From the NCBI GenBank assembly GCA_945887835.1, contig CAMCZQ010000005.1:1-48065 (forward strand): a stretch of DNA of 48,065 bases, read 5' to 3'. Numbering within the stretch: position 1 is the stretch's first letter; each line of letters opens with the position of its first letter. This document shows positions 1-7,358 of the stretch, piece after piece. This DNA comes from Bordetella parapertussis. Lineage in GTDB: Bacteria; Pseudomonadota; Gammaproteobacteria; Burkholderiales; Burkholderiaceae_B. A program made the translations under genes and the position numbers. The notes beneath the pieces are model-generated. The model searched no databases. It was not told where the DNA came from and saw only the letters and a list, made by a program, of their open reading frames with translations.

Positions 1-762
1 TGTCACCTTATTCTTTTTGATCAGATCGATGACGCGCACAACCTCTGCAGCCGTCGGCTCGCTACCGGTGGCTAGGCCTTGCAAAGGATAAAAGGTCACG
101 CCATAAGCCGCCGCAAAATAACCAAAAGCATCGTGCGAGGTGATCACCCTGCGTCGTTCAACCGGCACGGTAGCAATTTGAGCCTTTGTGGCCTGATCCA
201 GTGCCCGAATACGTTTGTTATAGTCAGCAGCGCGTTGTTCAAACACCGCAGAATGCGCTGGCAACGCTGCTGCTAAGGCGATTCGGATTGTCTCAACATA
301 ACGCTCGGCATTCGCCAAGTTTTGCCAGGCATGAGGGTCGGGCGCACCGTGCGAATGCTGATGACCATGCCCTTTGGAAGCGCCCGCGTGATGATGGTCA
401 TCTTTGAGCTGAAGAGGGCTCTTCACCCCTTTGCTAGCAATCACAATGGGGCCGCGATAGCCAGAGGCTTTCACTAAGCGATCCAACCAGCCTTCAAAAC
501 CCAGACCATTCACAAACACTAAACGCGCCGACGCAATACGCTTAGCATCAGCAGGTGTTGGATTAAAAACGTGTGAGTCGGTGTTGGGGCCAACAAGTGA
601 TGTCACCTCAATGTGCGGGCCTCCGACTTCACGCACCATATCGGCCAAGATCGAAAAACTCGCAACAACAGGCAAGGGTTGCGCCGCAAGCACTGGCGTG
701 ACCAAACAAAACACAATCGCCAGAAAAAGTTTTTGTAGACGTTCGTTGACCACGTTCAGCAT
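1..762 (-). CDS. znuA: Zinc ABC transporter periplasmic binding protein ZnuA (C-terminus beyond window)
   Basis: Captures Zn(II) in the periplasm and delivers it to the ZnuBC permease. The first 254 residues are present; the gene runs off the left edge of the window. A signal peptide covers about residues 1-27 (hydrophobic LAIVFCLVTPVLA, then AAQ). Expected zinc-ligand histidines are seen at H64 (DSHVFNPTP), H144 (DPHAWQN) and H210 (VITSHDAFGYF), with the family block YPLQGLATGSEPTAAEV near residues 225-241. A His/Asp-rich loop lies between the first two ligands at about residues 121-144, as usual for ZnuA and thought to collect zinc. The start ATG follows the znuB stop by one nucleotide, so the genes are co-transcribed. 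Family assignment is firm; zinc rather than manganese is inferred from the His-rich loop and the neighbouring Zur. Confidence 0.93.
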   Translation of the reverse strand, partial: MLNVVNERLQKLFLAIVFCLVTPVLAAQPLPVVASFSILADMVREVGGPHIEVTSLVGPNTDSHVFNPTPADAKRIASARLVFVNGLGFEGWLDRLVKASGYRGPIVIASKGVKSPLQLKDDHHHAGASKGHGHQHSHGAPDPHAWQNLANAERYVETIRIALAAALPAHSAVFEQRAADYNKRIRALDQATKAQIATVPVERRRVITSHDAFGYFAAAYGVTFYPLQGLATGSEPTAAEVVRVIDLIKKNKVT

Positions 763-763
763 C

Positions 764-1657
764 TTAAGCCTCTTTATGTTGATGAGCGGGAAACCACACC
801 AGGCGCAGGCTCTCGCGTACACCCAGACAAAGCGAGAGCAAATACAGCCCTCCGGCAAACAAAACAATTGCAGGACCTGGAGGTACGTTAGCGTGGTATG
901 AAATCAACAGCCCAGCTGCTCCGCTTAACGCACCAAACCCAGCAGCAAAAAGCGCTCTGGCCACAACACCGGCACACCAAAACCGCGCAGCTGTCGCTGG
1001 CAACATCAGCAAGCCGACGGCCATGAGTGTGCCTAACGCTTGAAAGGCAGATACCAAGGTCAGCACCACCATCAACATAAAGAGTTGATGCACTAAACCA
1101 CCTCGCCCACCGACCGAGCGTAAAAAAACAGGATCGAAACACTCAACAATCAACGGACGCCAAATCACTGCGAGCCCGAGCAGAGTCAGGCTTGACGCTC
1201 CGCCGATCAGCAACAGCGACTCACCGTCTATTGCTAGCACGCTGCCAAACAGGAAGTGAAGCAAATCGACCTTACTATCAGACGTTGCAATCAGCATCAC
1301 GCCGAGTGCTAACGTAATTAAATAGAACGAGGCAAAACTAGCATCCTCTTTTTGTGCGGTCCAGCGCGTGACCGCGGCAGCAAGCAAGGCCATGAGCGCG
1401 GCTGCAACAAAACTGCCGATGGTCATCGCGGGTAACGACAGGCCAAAAAATATAAAGCCGACCGCAGCACCTGGCAACACTGCATGCGCGATGGCATCGC
1501 CCGCCAAACTCATACGCCGTAAGACGAGAATGGTACCGATCGGCCCACAAGCTAAGCCAATCGCGAGACACGCCACCAAGGCGCGTCGCATGAAATCATA
1601 TTCAACGAAAGGCTGAAAGAACCACGCATACGCCAATACAAACCAATCAAACACCAT
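764..1657 (-). CDS. znuB: Zinc ABC transporter permease ZnuB
   Basis: Inner-membrane channel subunit of the zinc importer (ABC-3 permease family). The 297 residues are highly hydrophobic with about eight to nine membrane segments. The family signature near residues 45-65, RRMSLAGDAIAHAVLPGAA, is clear, and the usual late segment LGTLMAVGLLMLPATAARF is present. Its ATG overlaps the stop codon of znuC (TGATG), and znuA begins directly after its stop, giving the order His-rich protein, znuC, znuB, znuA. The C-terminal tail AHQHKEA has two histidines. Length and motifs are normal for the family; no defect is seen. Confidence 0.94.
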   Translation of the reverse strand: MVFDWFVLAYAWFFQPFVEYDFMRRALVACLAIGLACGPIGTILVLRRMSLAGDAIAHAVLPGAAVGFIFFGLSLPAMTIGSFVAAALMALLAAAVTRWTAQKEDASFASFYLITLALGVMLIATSDSKVDLLHFLFGSVLAIDGESLLLIGGASSLTLLGLAVIWRPLIVECFDPVFLRSVGGRGGLVHQLFMLMVVLTLVSAFQALGTLMAVGLLMLPATAARFWCAGVVARALFAAGFGALSGAAGLLISYHANVPPGPAIVLFAGGLYLLSLCLGVRESLRLVWFPAHQHKEA

Positions 1658-2442
1658 CAGCGCACCATCCCCACATCACTGGGCCGCGCGCACCAGGGTG
1701 CCCGCTCATCCCAATATTCAGACGTTTGTCGAGCTCGCGCGAGGTTTTCGGGTGCGAGTGCTTGCGCGCTATCGCCCCAGGCAATGACTTCGCGTGCCAA
1801 TAACAGTGTTTGTGGAAAATGTGCGAGAACCATATTCATGTCGTGCAACACGGCGATGACCGTGCGCGCCTGCCGGTGCCAAGTCAGCACAACTTGTAAT
1901 AAGTCATCCGCGGTACGCGTATCCAATGCATTGAAAGGCTCGTCGAGCAAAATAATTGGTGCGTCTTGCATCAGCAACCGTGCAAACAACACCCGCTGCA
2001 GTTGGCCAACGGACAGTTCACCGATCAAGCGACGTTCAAATCCAACCAGACCTACCGCAGCCAATGCTTCGGTGGCATGCATACGCATCAGTGCTGTCAC
2101 GCGATTAAAGCTTTTGAGCTCGCGCCAGGCCCCGAGCAATACAACGTCTACCACACGAATCGGAAACTCTCGGTCAATTGAGGATTGCTGTGGAAGATAG
2201 GCCAATTCACACTTTTGGGCGCGTCCAAAGTGAATTGACCCCTCTGCGGCCTGAAGTTGACCAGAGAGCGCACCGAGCAGTGTGCTTTTGCCGGCACCAT
2301 TCGGGCCCACGATCGCGGTAAGCGAACCGGGCAGAAAACGCCCCGTCACGTGATGCACCGCAGGGTGCCCTTGATAGGCAAGCGTCAGATTTTGGATCTC
2401 GATCGCTTCAGGCGTGAGTCGGGTCGAACGCTGATCAGACAT
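1657..2442 (-). CDS. znuC: Zinc ABC transporter ATPase ZnuC
   Basis: ATP-hydrolysing subunit that drives zinc import, on the cytoplasmic face of ZnuB. Walker A is GPNGAGKST, the Q-loop region is LAYLPQQSS, the ABC signature is LSVGQLQRVLFAR, Walker B is IILLDEPFNALD, and the switch histidine is in AVLHDMN. I place the start at the ATG at 2442 (MSDQRST); an in-frame TTG three codons upstream is possible but no better ribosome site supports it. The start overlaps the end of the upstream His-rich gene by 8 nt, suggesting translational coupling. Signature glutamine replaces the more common second glycine-lined form (LSVGQ), as in many metal-type ATPases. Confidence 0.94.
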   Translation of the reverse strand: MSDQRSTRLTPEAIEIQNLTLAYQGHPAVHHVTGRFLPGSLTAIVGPNGAGKSTLLGALSGQLQAAEGSIHFGRAQKCELAYLPQQSSIDREFPIRVVDVVLLGAWRELKSFNRVTALMRMHATEALAAVGLVGFERRLIGELSVGQLQRVLFARLLMQDAPIILLDEPFNALDTRTADDLLQVVLTWHRQARTVIAVLHDMNMVLAHFPQTLLLAREVIAWGDSAQALAPENLARARQTSEYWDERAPWCARPSDVGMVR

Positions 2443-2752
2443 TGCCAACAAACGCCCAGAAAATTGCTAACCACAACAAACTCAGCAAGGCGCACACCGC
2501 CAAGACCCTTGCGCCAACTCCAACTAAAACGGGGCTGACTTCGACTCGCGAACCACTTGGGCGTGGGCCGTGCGTGTGCGGCACCGAATGATCGTGCGTG
2601 TGGCTATGGGCGTGAAACGCTGGCTGACCTTGACTCTTATCATGAGCGTGCTGCTCGACCGTCTGATGCACATGCGCTGCGTCAGGCTGCCGTCCAAGTG
2701 CTTGGCTGACGGGTTCATTCGTTCGAGGAGACTGTGCTGAGGCCAGGGGCAT
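2435..2752 (-). CDS. Histidine-rich single-span membrane protein, first gene of the znu operon
   Basis: Unrecognised 105-residue protein. Residues 27-61 contain eleven histidines, mostly as alternating HxH pairs, a pattern typical of zinc-binding linkers. Residues 78-102 form one strongly hydrophobic membrane segment ending in FVGNV. There is no classical signal peptide, so the His-rich part may face the cytoplasm or the periplasm depending on topology. It is the first gene after the Zur-type operator and overlaps znuC by 8 nt, so it is made with the importer. By inference it is a zinc buffer or an accessory subunit of ZnuBC, but nothing in the sequence proves this. The coding call rests on the operon overlap and composition; no known family was recognised. 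Confidence 0.75.
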   Translation of the reverse strand: MPLASAQSPRTNEPVSQALGRQPDAAHVHQTVEQHAHDKSQGQPAFHAHSHTHDHSVPHTHGPRPSGSRVEVSPVLVGVGARVLAVCALLSLLWLAIFWAFVGNV

Positions 2753-2822
2753 AAAGCAGGATAATCTGAGTCATTAGGGTTGAGGATGCGCATTACGTAA
2801 GGTAAAAATTTGCGCAATCTTG

Positions 2823-2848
2823 GATAATGATAATACAATATCATTATC
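2823..2848. promoter_or_regulatory. Zur-type operator between zur and the znu operon
   Basis: A perfect inverted repeat: arms GATAATGATA and TATCATTATC, 10 bp each, separated by 6 bp. Its core TGATA-N6-TATCA (2828-2843) recurs twice at 9533-9569 before the second zinc operon. It lies 70 bp before the His-rich/znu operon and 113 bp before zur, so it could control both. The sequence resembles Fur-family boxes, and the AT-rich dyad resembles known Zur sites; binding by the adjacent regulator is inferred. Confidence 0.85.
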
Positions 2849-2961
2849 GCTGCACGCACTTTGCCTCGCCTGTGTTAATTTTCGTCGTAGCCGCAGCGCA
2901 TTGCCCTGTCGACAGTCGCCGGCGCTGACCTGGTGTCGCGTTTGTTCTTCAAGAAAGGCTC

Positions 2962-3327
2962 ATGGAAAGATCAACGATTCAACGCTCTGCCATCCACGAT
3001 GCTTTAAAGCGTGCGGGGCGTCCCCTGCTGGCGCTTGAGGTGCTCGAGCTAGCGTGTGAAACTGTGCCACGCATAGGCATCGCAACGATCTACAGAAATT
3101 TAAAAACGATGGTTGACGAGGGCTTGCTTCGGCAAGTTGTCTTGCCCGGCGAAAACCCTCGGTTTGAACTCTCTGGTCACGGGCATCATCACCATTTTCA
3201 GTGCAAAACATGTCAAAAAGTCTTTGACATTCACTCGTGCCCAACCGATTTAGCCGCCCTTGCACCAAAGGGTTTTACGATCGAAGATCACGACTTGACC
3301 TTGTACGGTCGCTGCAAAAACTGCTAG
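2962..3327 (+). CDS. zur: Fur-family zinc uptake regulator Zur
   Basis: Zinc-sensing repressor of the Fur family, 121 residues. The winged-helix part includes ATIYRNLKTMVDEGLL at residues 41-56, the family DNA-recognition block. The dimerisation half has HGHHHHF (73-79), C81 and C84, and a second pair C118 and C121 at the extreme C-terminus, matching the structural zinc site of Zur/Fur. Zur rather than Fur is inferred from the adjacent znu operon and the second zinc operon with matching operator. An AAAGG ribosome site precedes the ATG. The last codons form the first unit of a four-copy 41-bp tandem repeat, so the reading frame ends inside the repeat. Confidence 0.92.
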   Translation: MERSTIQRSAIHDALKRAGRPLLALEVLELACETVPRIGIATIYRNLKTMVDEGLLRQVVLPGENPRFELSGHGHHHHFQCKTCQKVFDIHSCPTDLAALAPKGFTIEDHDLTLYGRCKNC

Positions 3328-3470
3328 CACTGAGTTGACGGATAAGTGGTCGCTGCAAAAACTGCTGGCGCTATGTTGCCAGATGAGTGACTGCAACAAA
3401 AACTACTCGCACTGAGTTGCCAGATGAGTGACCGCAGCAAAAACTACTAGCGCTGTGTTGCCGGATGAGT
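3307..3470. repeat. Four tandem copies of a 41-bp unit starting inside zur
   Basis: Units lie at 3307-3347, 3348-3388, 3389-3429 and 3430-3470, followed by a five-base partial copy. Each begins near GGTCGCTGCAAAAACTGCT and ends GATGAGT or GATAAGT. Unit 1 encodes the final residues GRCKNC and stop of Zur; units 2-4 are non-coding copies that have diverged by several substitutions. The unit length is not a multiple of three. The array fills nearly all of the gap between the convergent zur and nicO-type genes. It most likely arose by slippage duplication of the zur 3' end. Confidence 0.93.
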
Positions 3471-3488
3471 GGTCGACTCGATGACACA

Positions 3489-4658
3489 CTAGGCATTCAG
3501 CGCAGCACCGAACAACAAAATACCTAACGTCAATAAGGCAACCGACGCCAACCCCTGCACCACTAGCAGTAGCCACCGACCAACCAGACGCTGTTGACCA
3601 CCGACGACACTGACCGTGGCCTGGTTAAGCCACAGTGACGCTGTCGTCAACGCAGCCACCGTCAGCCCTGTTCCCAATCCCATCGCTAACGCCGCGGCAA
3701 CCCCGGCGAGAAAAAAACCTTGTGCCAGCGCAAAGACCAACACAAAAATAGCACCGGTGCACGGGCGTAATCCAACTGCCAAAATCGCTGAACTTGCCTT
3801 GGACCAAGTCAAGCGCCCTGTCAACAGCGCTGGATCAGGCGCATGCAAATGTCCGCAGTGCTCATCGTGCTGATGCGTGTCATGCTGTTGTGATCGTGTG
3901 ACCACCTCGGTCTCATGAGCCTCACGGTGATCGGGGTGATCGCAGTGACCGTGCTGATGGTGATGGCCGTGATGGTGGTGATGATCATGATGATTCTGTT
4001 GGGCCAGATGATGACTCTGCCCGGCATGAGAGGCATCGCTTTTTACAGGCGCCGCAGACGCACGAGCAAGTCGCTGTGTGAGCCAGCGCCAGACGGGCCG
4101 AATGATCTGCCGAAAAACGAGCCAGGCGCCGAGCGCCACCATCATGGCGTACGAGGCGATCTCAAGCCACCAAGTTGCCCGAGTTAACGCCAACCCAGAT
4201 ACGTTCAGCACCCCTGCGGCAATACCCACTAAGGTGATCGCCACAAGCGCCTGCAAAAAAGCCGACAACAATGCCAAGATCGCACCGTTTTTGACCGTTT
4301 CACGATTTGCCAAGACGTAGGCCGCTAACACAGCCTTGCCGTGCCCGGGGCCAAGTGCGTGAAACACACCATAAGCAAAAGACAAGCCAAGTAACAACCA
4401 CGCCGCCCAACCGTCTTGCTGCCAGGCACGAACCGCGCCAGTCAATTGTCGATAAAAGTGCGATTGCCACATTGCCATTTGCGCAAAAAACTCAGCAAGC
4501 CAACCCGTCGAGCTGGTACTCAAACGCTGTTCGGCTATCGCAAAGGGGTGACCGGTAACGGCAAGCACATCAGCCGTCAGACCTAAAAGAGCCACGACAA
4601 ACGCGACTGAGACGAGTGCCAGGAGCAGGCGTGGCAGTTGAGCACCGATTACAGACAT
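3489..4658 (-). CDS. NicO/RcnA-type divalent metal permease with long His-rich loop
   Basis: Integral membrane metal transporter of the nickel/cobalt NicO family, 389 residues. HALGPGHGK at residues 100-108 and GLRPCTG at 296-302 are the two family signatures, each at the start of a membrane segment. Residues 211-272 form a cytoplasmic-type loop extremely rich in His and Asp. The gene follows the DUF1007 gene by 7 nt; DUF1007-NicO pairs are a recurrent arrangement. Because the operon seems Zur-controlled, zinc is the more likely cargo than nickel or cobalt, and its direction (import or efflux) cannot be told from the sequence. It is the last gene of the six-gene operon. Confidence 0.88.
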   Translation of the reverse strand: MSVIGAQLPRLLLALVSVAFVVALLGLTADVLAVTGHPFAIAEQRLSTSSTGWLAEFFAQMAMWQSHFYRQLTGAVRAWQQDGWAAWLLLGLSFAYGVFHALGPGHGKAVLAAYVLANRETVKNGAILALLSAFLQALVAITLVGIAAGVLNVSGLALTRATWWLEIASYAMMVALGAWLVFRQIIRPVWRWLTQRLARASAAPVKSDASHAGQSHHLAQQNHHDHHHHHGHHHQHGHCDHPDHREAHETEVVTRSQQHDTHQHDEHCGHLHAPDPALLTGRLTWSKASSAILAVGLRPCTGAIFVLVFALAQGFFLAGVAAALAMGLGTGLTVAALTTASLWLNQATVSVVGGQQRLVGRWLLLVVQGLASVALLTLGILLFGAALNA

Positions 4659-4665
4659 CGCGCGC

Positions 4666-5343
4666 TCAACAGGTCACTTTGAATTGATGCGACAGTTGAC
4701 GCACAAGCTGTCGCAAATGCTCGGGTAACTCCTTTTGGTCTGGCGTCAACGCACCAAGTTGCCGTTGACTTTTTGGGTCGAGTGCCCGAGGAGGCATGTG
4801 CGAATACCGGCAGGTGGACGGCGCCTCGCTGAGCGTAAGCACCTGACTTCCCTTGTAATCAAAGGCAACAAAATAACCAGGGTCGTTGACATCAACCTCG
4901 AGCGACAGTTTGCTGAGTGCGAGCGGCTCGTTGAAGGGCAACTCAAACGACAAAGTGAGTTGATTCGTTTGAGTATCCAAGTTCGACTGCGTATGCACTG
5001 GTTTTTGCAGCGCAATAGGCTGACCGCCGTGCGACACTGTCGTAAAAAAGTGCGAGGCAGGATCAGCCAGATTCAGCATCCACTGATCCGTTAAGGTTTT
5101 AAGTTCAGCGGCTGGTACCACACCATTTTTTTCGCGCGTGATCCCCTGTAACGAAAAAGCCGAAAACAGTTCATCAAACTTCCAAGCGTGCCGCAAGGCG
5201 GTAACCTGCCCCTGACTATTAAACAAAAGAGTCAAGTGCCCCTCGATCCAAACATGAGGATGAGCATGTGCAGTTTGCGCTGCACACAAACACAAGAGCA
5301 GAGCCGTTAAACTTCGCAACCATCGAATGCTTAGCGATAACAT
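4666..5343 (-). CDS. DUF1007 periplasmic protein, partner of the NicO permease
   Basis: Exported protein of 225 residues with a signal peptide ending AHA at about residue 27, so the mature protein starts with the DUF1007 hallmark HPHVWIEG. A second characteristic stretch is HAWKFDELFSAF at about 53-64. The mature N-terminus and two cysteines near the C-terminal half (SEAPSTCRY and the final C225) could take part in metal binding or disulfide formation. DUF1007 proteins are widely found next to NicO permeases and are assumed to hand metal to or from them. The downstream permease starts 7 nt after its stop. The precise biochemical role is unknown. Confidence 0.85.
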   Translation of the reverse strand: MLSLSIRWLRSLTALLLCLCAAQTAHAHPHVWIEGHLTLLFNSQGQVTALRHAWKFDELFSAFSLQGITREKNGVVPAAELKTLTDQWMLNLADPASHFFTTVSHGGQPIALQKPVHTQSNLDTQTNQLTLSFELPFNEPLALSKLSLEVDVNDPGYFVAFDYKGSQVLTLSEAPSTCRYSHMPPRALDPKSQRQLGALTPDQKELPEHLRQLVRQLSHQFKVTC

Positions 5344-5403
5344 CGAAAATCCAGATTCATTTTGACGTGTGACTACACCACCACGATCATAATCTTATTA
5401 TTC

Positions 5404-6390
5404 TCACTTTGCGGACGCTTTTTTTTCGACACATTGAGACAGACCACTCATGATACTGTCTTTAGGCATATTTTTACCAATAAAAACCATCTTTGATTCG
5501 CGCTTTTCACCGGGACGCCAGGCAGAGCCAAGCTCTGAACCCATCAACATATGAACACCTTGAAATACCACGCGCCGCTCTTGCCCCCTAATATTCAGCA
5601 CCCCTTTGTATCGCATCAAGTTTACGCCATAGATCTGAACGAGACCATCCATAAACTCTTCTAACGGCTCGAGTCGCAGCGGACGCGATTCTCTAAATAC
5701 AAAAGACGTTACCTCATCATCGTGTTCGTGATCAACATCCGTAAGAAAATCTGGTTCAATCTCAAGAATTGAATTCAAATTAAATCCTCGAATATCAAAA
5801 AGGTCATCAACGCTTGATACCCCGTGTTTCGCGACCCCCATCTTAGCGCGAGGATTCATCTTCAGCACACGTTGACGCAAAGCTTCAAAAGCGAGCGGAT
5901 CAATCAAATCGGTTTTTGTAAACAATATTCGATCCGCAAAACCAACTTGCTCTTGCGCTTCGTGATGCTCGTCAAATTGCTGGGAAGCATGCTTGCAATC
6001 AACCATCGTAACGATAGCATCAAGTAAATACTTTTCAGACACACTTTCATCAACAAAAAAGGTTTGTGCCACAGGTGCTGGATCCGCCAACCCCGTTGTT
6101 TCGATGACGACTCGATCGAAAGAAATCGAACCCTTTTCTTTTTTTTCGACTAGCTCGCCTAAGATACGCACCAAATCGCCACGCACCGTGCAGCAGATAC
6201 AACCATTATTCATTTCAACGATTTGCTCGTCGCTGTCCTTAAATAACAAATCATTATCAATTCCCTCTTCACCGAATTCATTTTCGATCACCGCAATACG
6301 ATGTCCGTGATTGCCTTGCAAAATATTTTTTAATAATGTGGTCTTGCCACTACCTAGAAATCCTGTAAGGATTGTGACTGGAATTTTCAT
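5404..6390 (-). CDS. COG0523 (CobW-family) GTPase, putative zinc metallochaperone
   Basis: G3E-family P-loop GTPase of 328 residues. Walker A is GFLGSGKTT (10-18), the metal-binding motif CICC is at 64-67, GLADPAPV is at 100-107, and the guanine-recognition motif is TKTD at 158-161. The CobW C-terminal domain follows; a short acidic/His patch (HEHDDE) is at 221-226. Members in Zur regulons (ZigA/YeiR/ZNG1 type) are held to load zinc into client enzymes under starvation. Its position between a zinc-binding protein and a metal permease agrees. Stretches of this gene are visibly AT-richer (about one third GC in sampled 60-base blocks) than its neighbours, which may mark separate ancestry. CobW in cobalamin synthesis is unlikely as no cob genes are near. 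Confidence 0.9.
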   Translation of the reverse strand: MKIPVTILTGFLGSGKTTLLKNILQGNHGHRIAVIENEFGEEGIDNDLLFKDSDEQIVEMNNGCICCTVRGDLVRILGELVEKKEKGSISFDRVVIETTGLADPAPVAQTFFVDESVSEKYLLDAIVTMVDCKHASQQFDEHHEAQEQVGFADRILFTKTDLIDPLAFEALRQRVLKMNPRAKMGVAKHGVSSVDDLFDIRGFNLNSILEIEPDFLTDVDHEHDDEVTSFVFRESRPLRLEPLEEFMDGLVQIYGVNLMRYKGVLNIRGQERRVVFQGVHMLMGSELGSAWRPGEKRESKMVFIGKNMPKDSIMSGLSQCVEKKASAK

Positions 6391-6416
6391 AACATTTGTT
6401 CCATTTAATCTATCGT

Positions 6417-7343
6417 TTACCGTTTGTTACCAGCTTTGACAAGGCGCGCAACTGTGTCTTCAAAAAAAGCCTCCAGCGTTGAGGCCTCTTTATTGCCTCC
6501 AACGGTAAAGGGCAGCACGACGAGCGGTATGGTCGCTCTTTCGCTAAACCATTTAGAGGCAGCATCGCCTGCGTAGGCAGACGTAATAATCATGCGACCT
6601 TTTAGCTGACTTTGCCTTTGCAACACCGCACCAAGATGAACGACCGACGGATCAACACCTGGCGTTGGCTCGAGCTCACCGACTTGAACTAGGCCAAGCC
6701 AGTCGTTTAGGTATAAGTAAGCATCATGTTGCACCCAGATTTTTTCTCCTTGCAAAGGCTGAGCCCTGGTTGCCCAGCGATCAATGTTCGCTTGCCATTT
6801 AAAGATAAAGCTTCGCAACCGGTCTTGATAAAAACTACTGTTGACCGAGTCAAGCAAGACCAACCGTTCAGTCAAAGCCTGCGCAATCGGCAAAAAGTTT
6901 CGCGGATCAGTTTGAATGTGTGGATTACCTGCCGCATGCACATCGCCCATGCTTCGGTCTGCTGAGGTGGGGATACCTAGAAGCTGTATGTATTGACTCG
7001 CCTCGAACATGCCGGGCGTGCCCGGCAAGATCCTTGGATTGCCTGCGTCGCGCTGCAAGATTGGTAGCCAACCGATTTCAAGATCCGCACCGGTCGCGAG
7101 CAGCAGTTGCGCACTACGCGCCCGTGCCAGCAGCGAGGGGCGTGCTTGCACACGGTGCGGGTCTTGCAAAGCATTGGTGGCCACGTACACTTTGATTTTG
7201 TCTCCGCCCAGCTCTTCTGCCAACGCCCCCCACTCAGGCACTGTTGCGAAAACGTTAAGTTGCGCCTGGACAGGCGCACCTACCAACAATGCGCAAGCGA
7301 GCATTGCTAAAGACAACCCACGGTAAGCGTTAGAGAAAGTCAT
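6417..7343 (-). CDS. ZnuA-like metal-binding protein without cognate permease
   Basis: Periplasmic binding protein of the cluster A-I (ZnuA) fold, 308 residues, with signal peptide ending AQA at about 27. Histidines matching three zinc ligands are H63 (DPHRVQARPS), H142 (NPHIQTDP) and H206 (WVQHDAYLYL). It lacks the His-rich loop of the other ZnuA in the window, and the fourth acidic ligand is not obvious (that area reads SAYAGDAASKW). No ABC permease or ATPase is in its operon, so it may feed ZnuBC of the neighbouring operon or deliver zinc to the outer-membrane or NicO components. A good AAAGGAA ribosome site precedes the ATG. The gene ends 27 nt before the GTPase. Confidence 0.88.
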   Translation of the reverse strand: MTFSNAYRGLSLAMLACALLVGAPVQAQLNVFATVPEWGALAEELGGDKIKVYVATNALQDPHRVQARPSLLARARSAQLLLATGADLEIGWLPILQRDAGNPRILPGTPGMFEASQYIQLLGIPTSADRSMGDVHAAGNPHIQTDPRNFLPIAQALTERLVLLDSVNSSFYQDRLRSFIFKWQANIDRWATRAQPLQGEKIWVQHDAYLYLNDWLGLVQVGELEPTPGVDPSVVHLGAVLQRQSQLKGRMIITSAYAGDAASKWFSERATIPLVVLPFTVGGNKEASTLEAFFEDTVARLVKAGNKR

Positions 7344-7358
7344 GCGGATTCCTTTAGT

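Noticed and set aside
3307-3470. Regularly spaced repeat that could be taken for a short CRISPR array
   Set aside because: The 41-bp units are head-to-tail with no unique spacers, are diverged from each other, and begin inside zur.
3821-4187. Repetitive low-complexity frames rich in Ile/Thr or Met/Val
   Set aside because: They are other-frame readings of the His-rich loop of the NicO permease.
5344-5403. A further Zur site in the gap before the DUF1007 gene
   Set aside because: The AT-rich stretch GATCATAATCTTATTATTC lacks the TGATA-N6-TATCA dyad; DUF1007-NicO probably rely on the upstream promoter.
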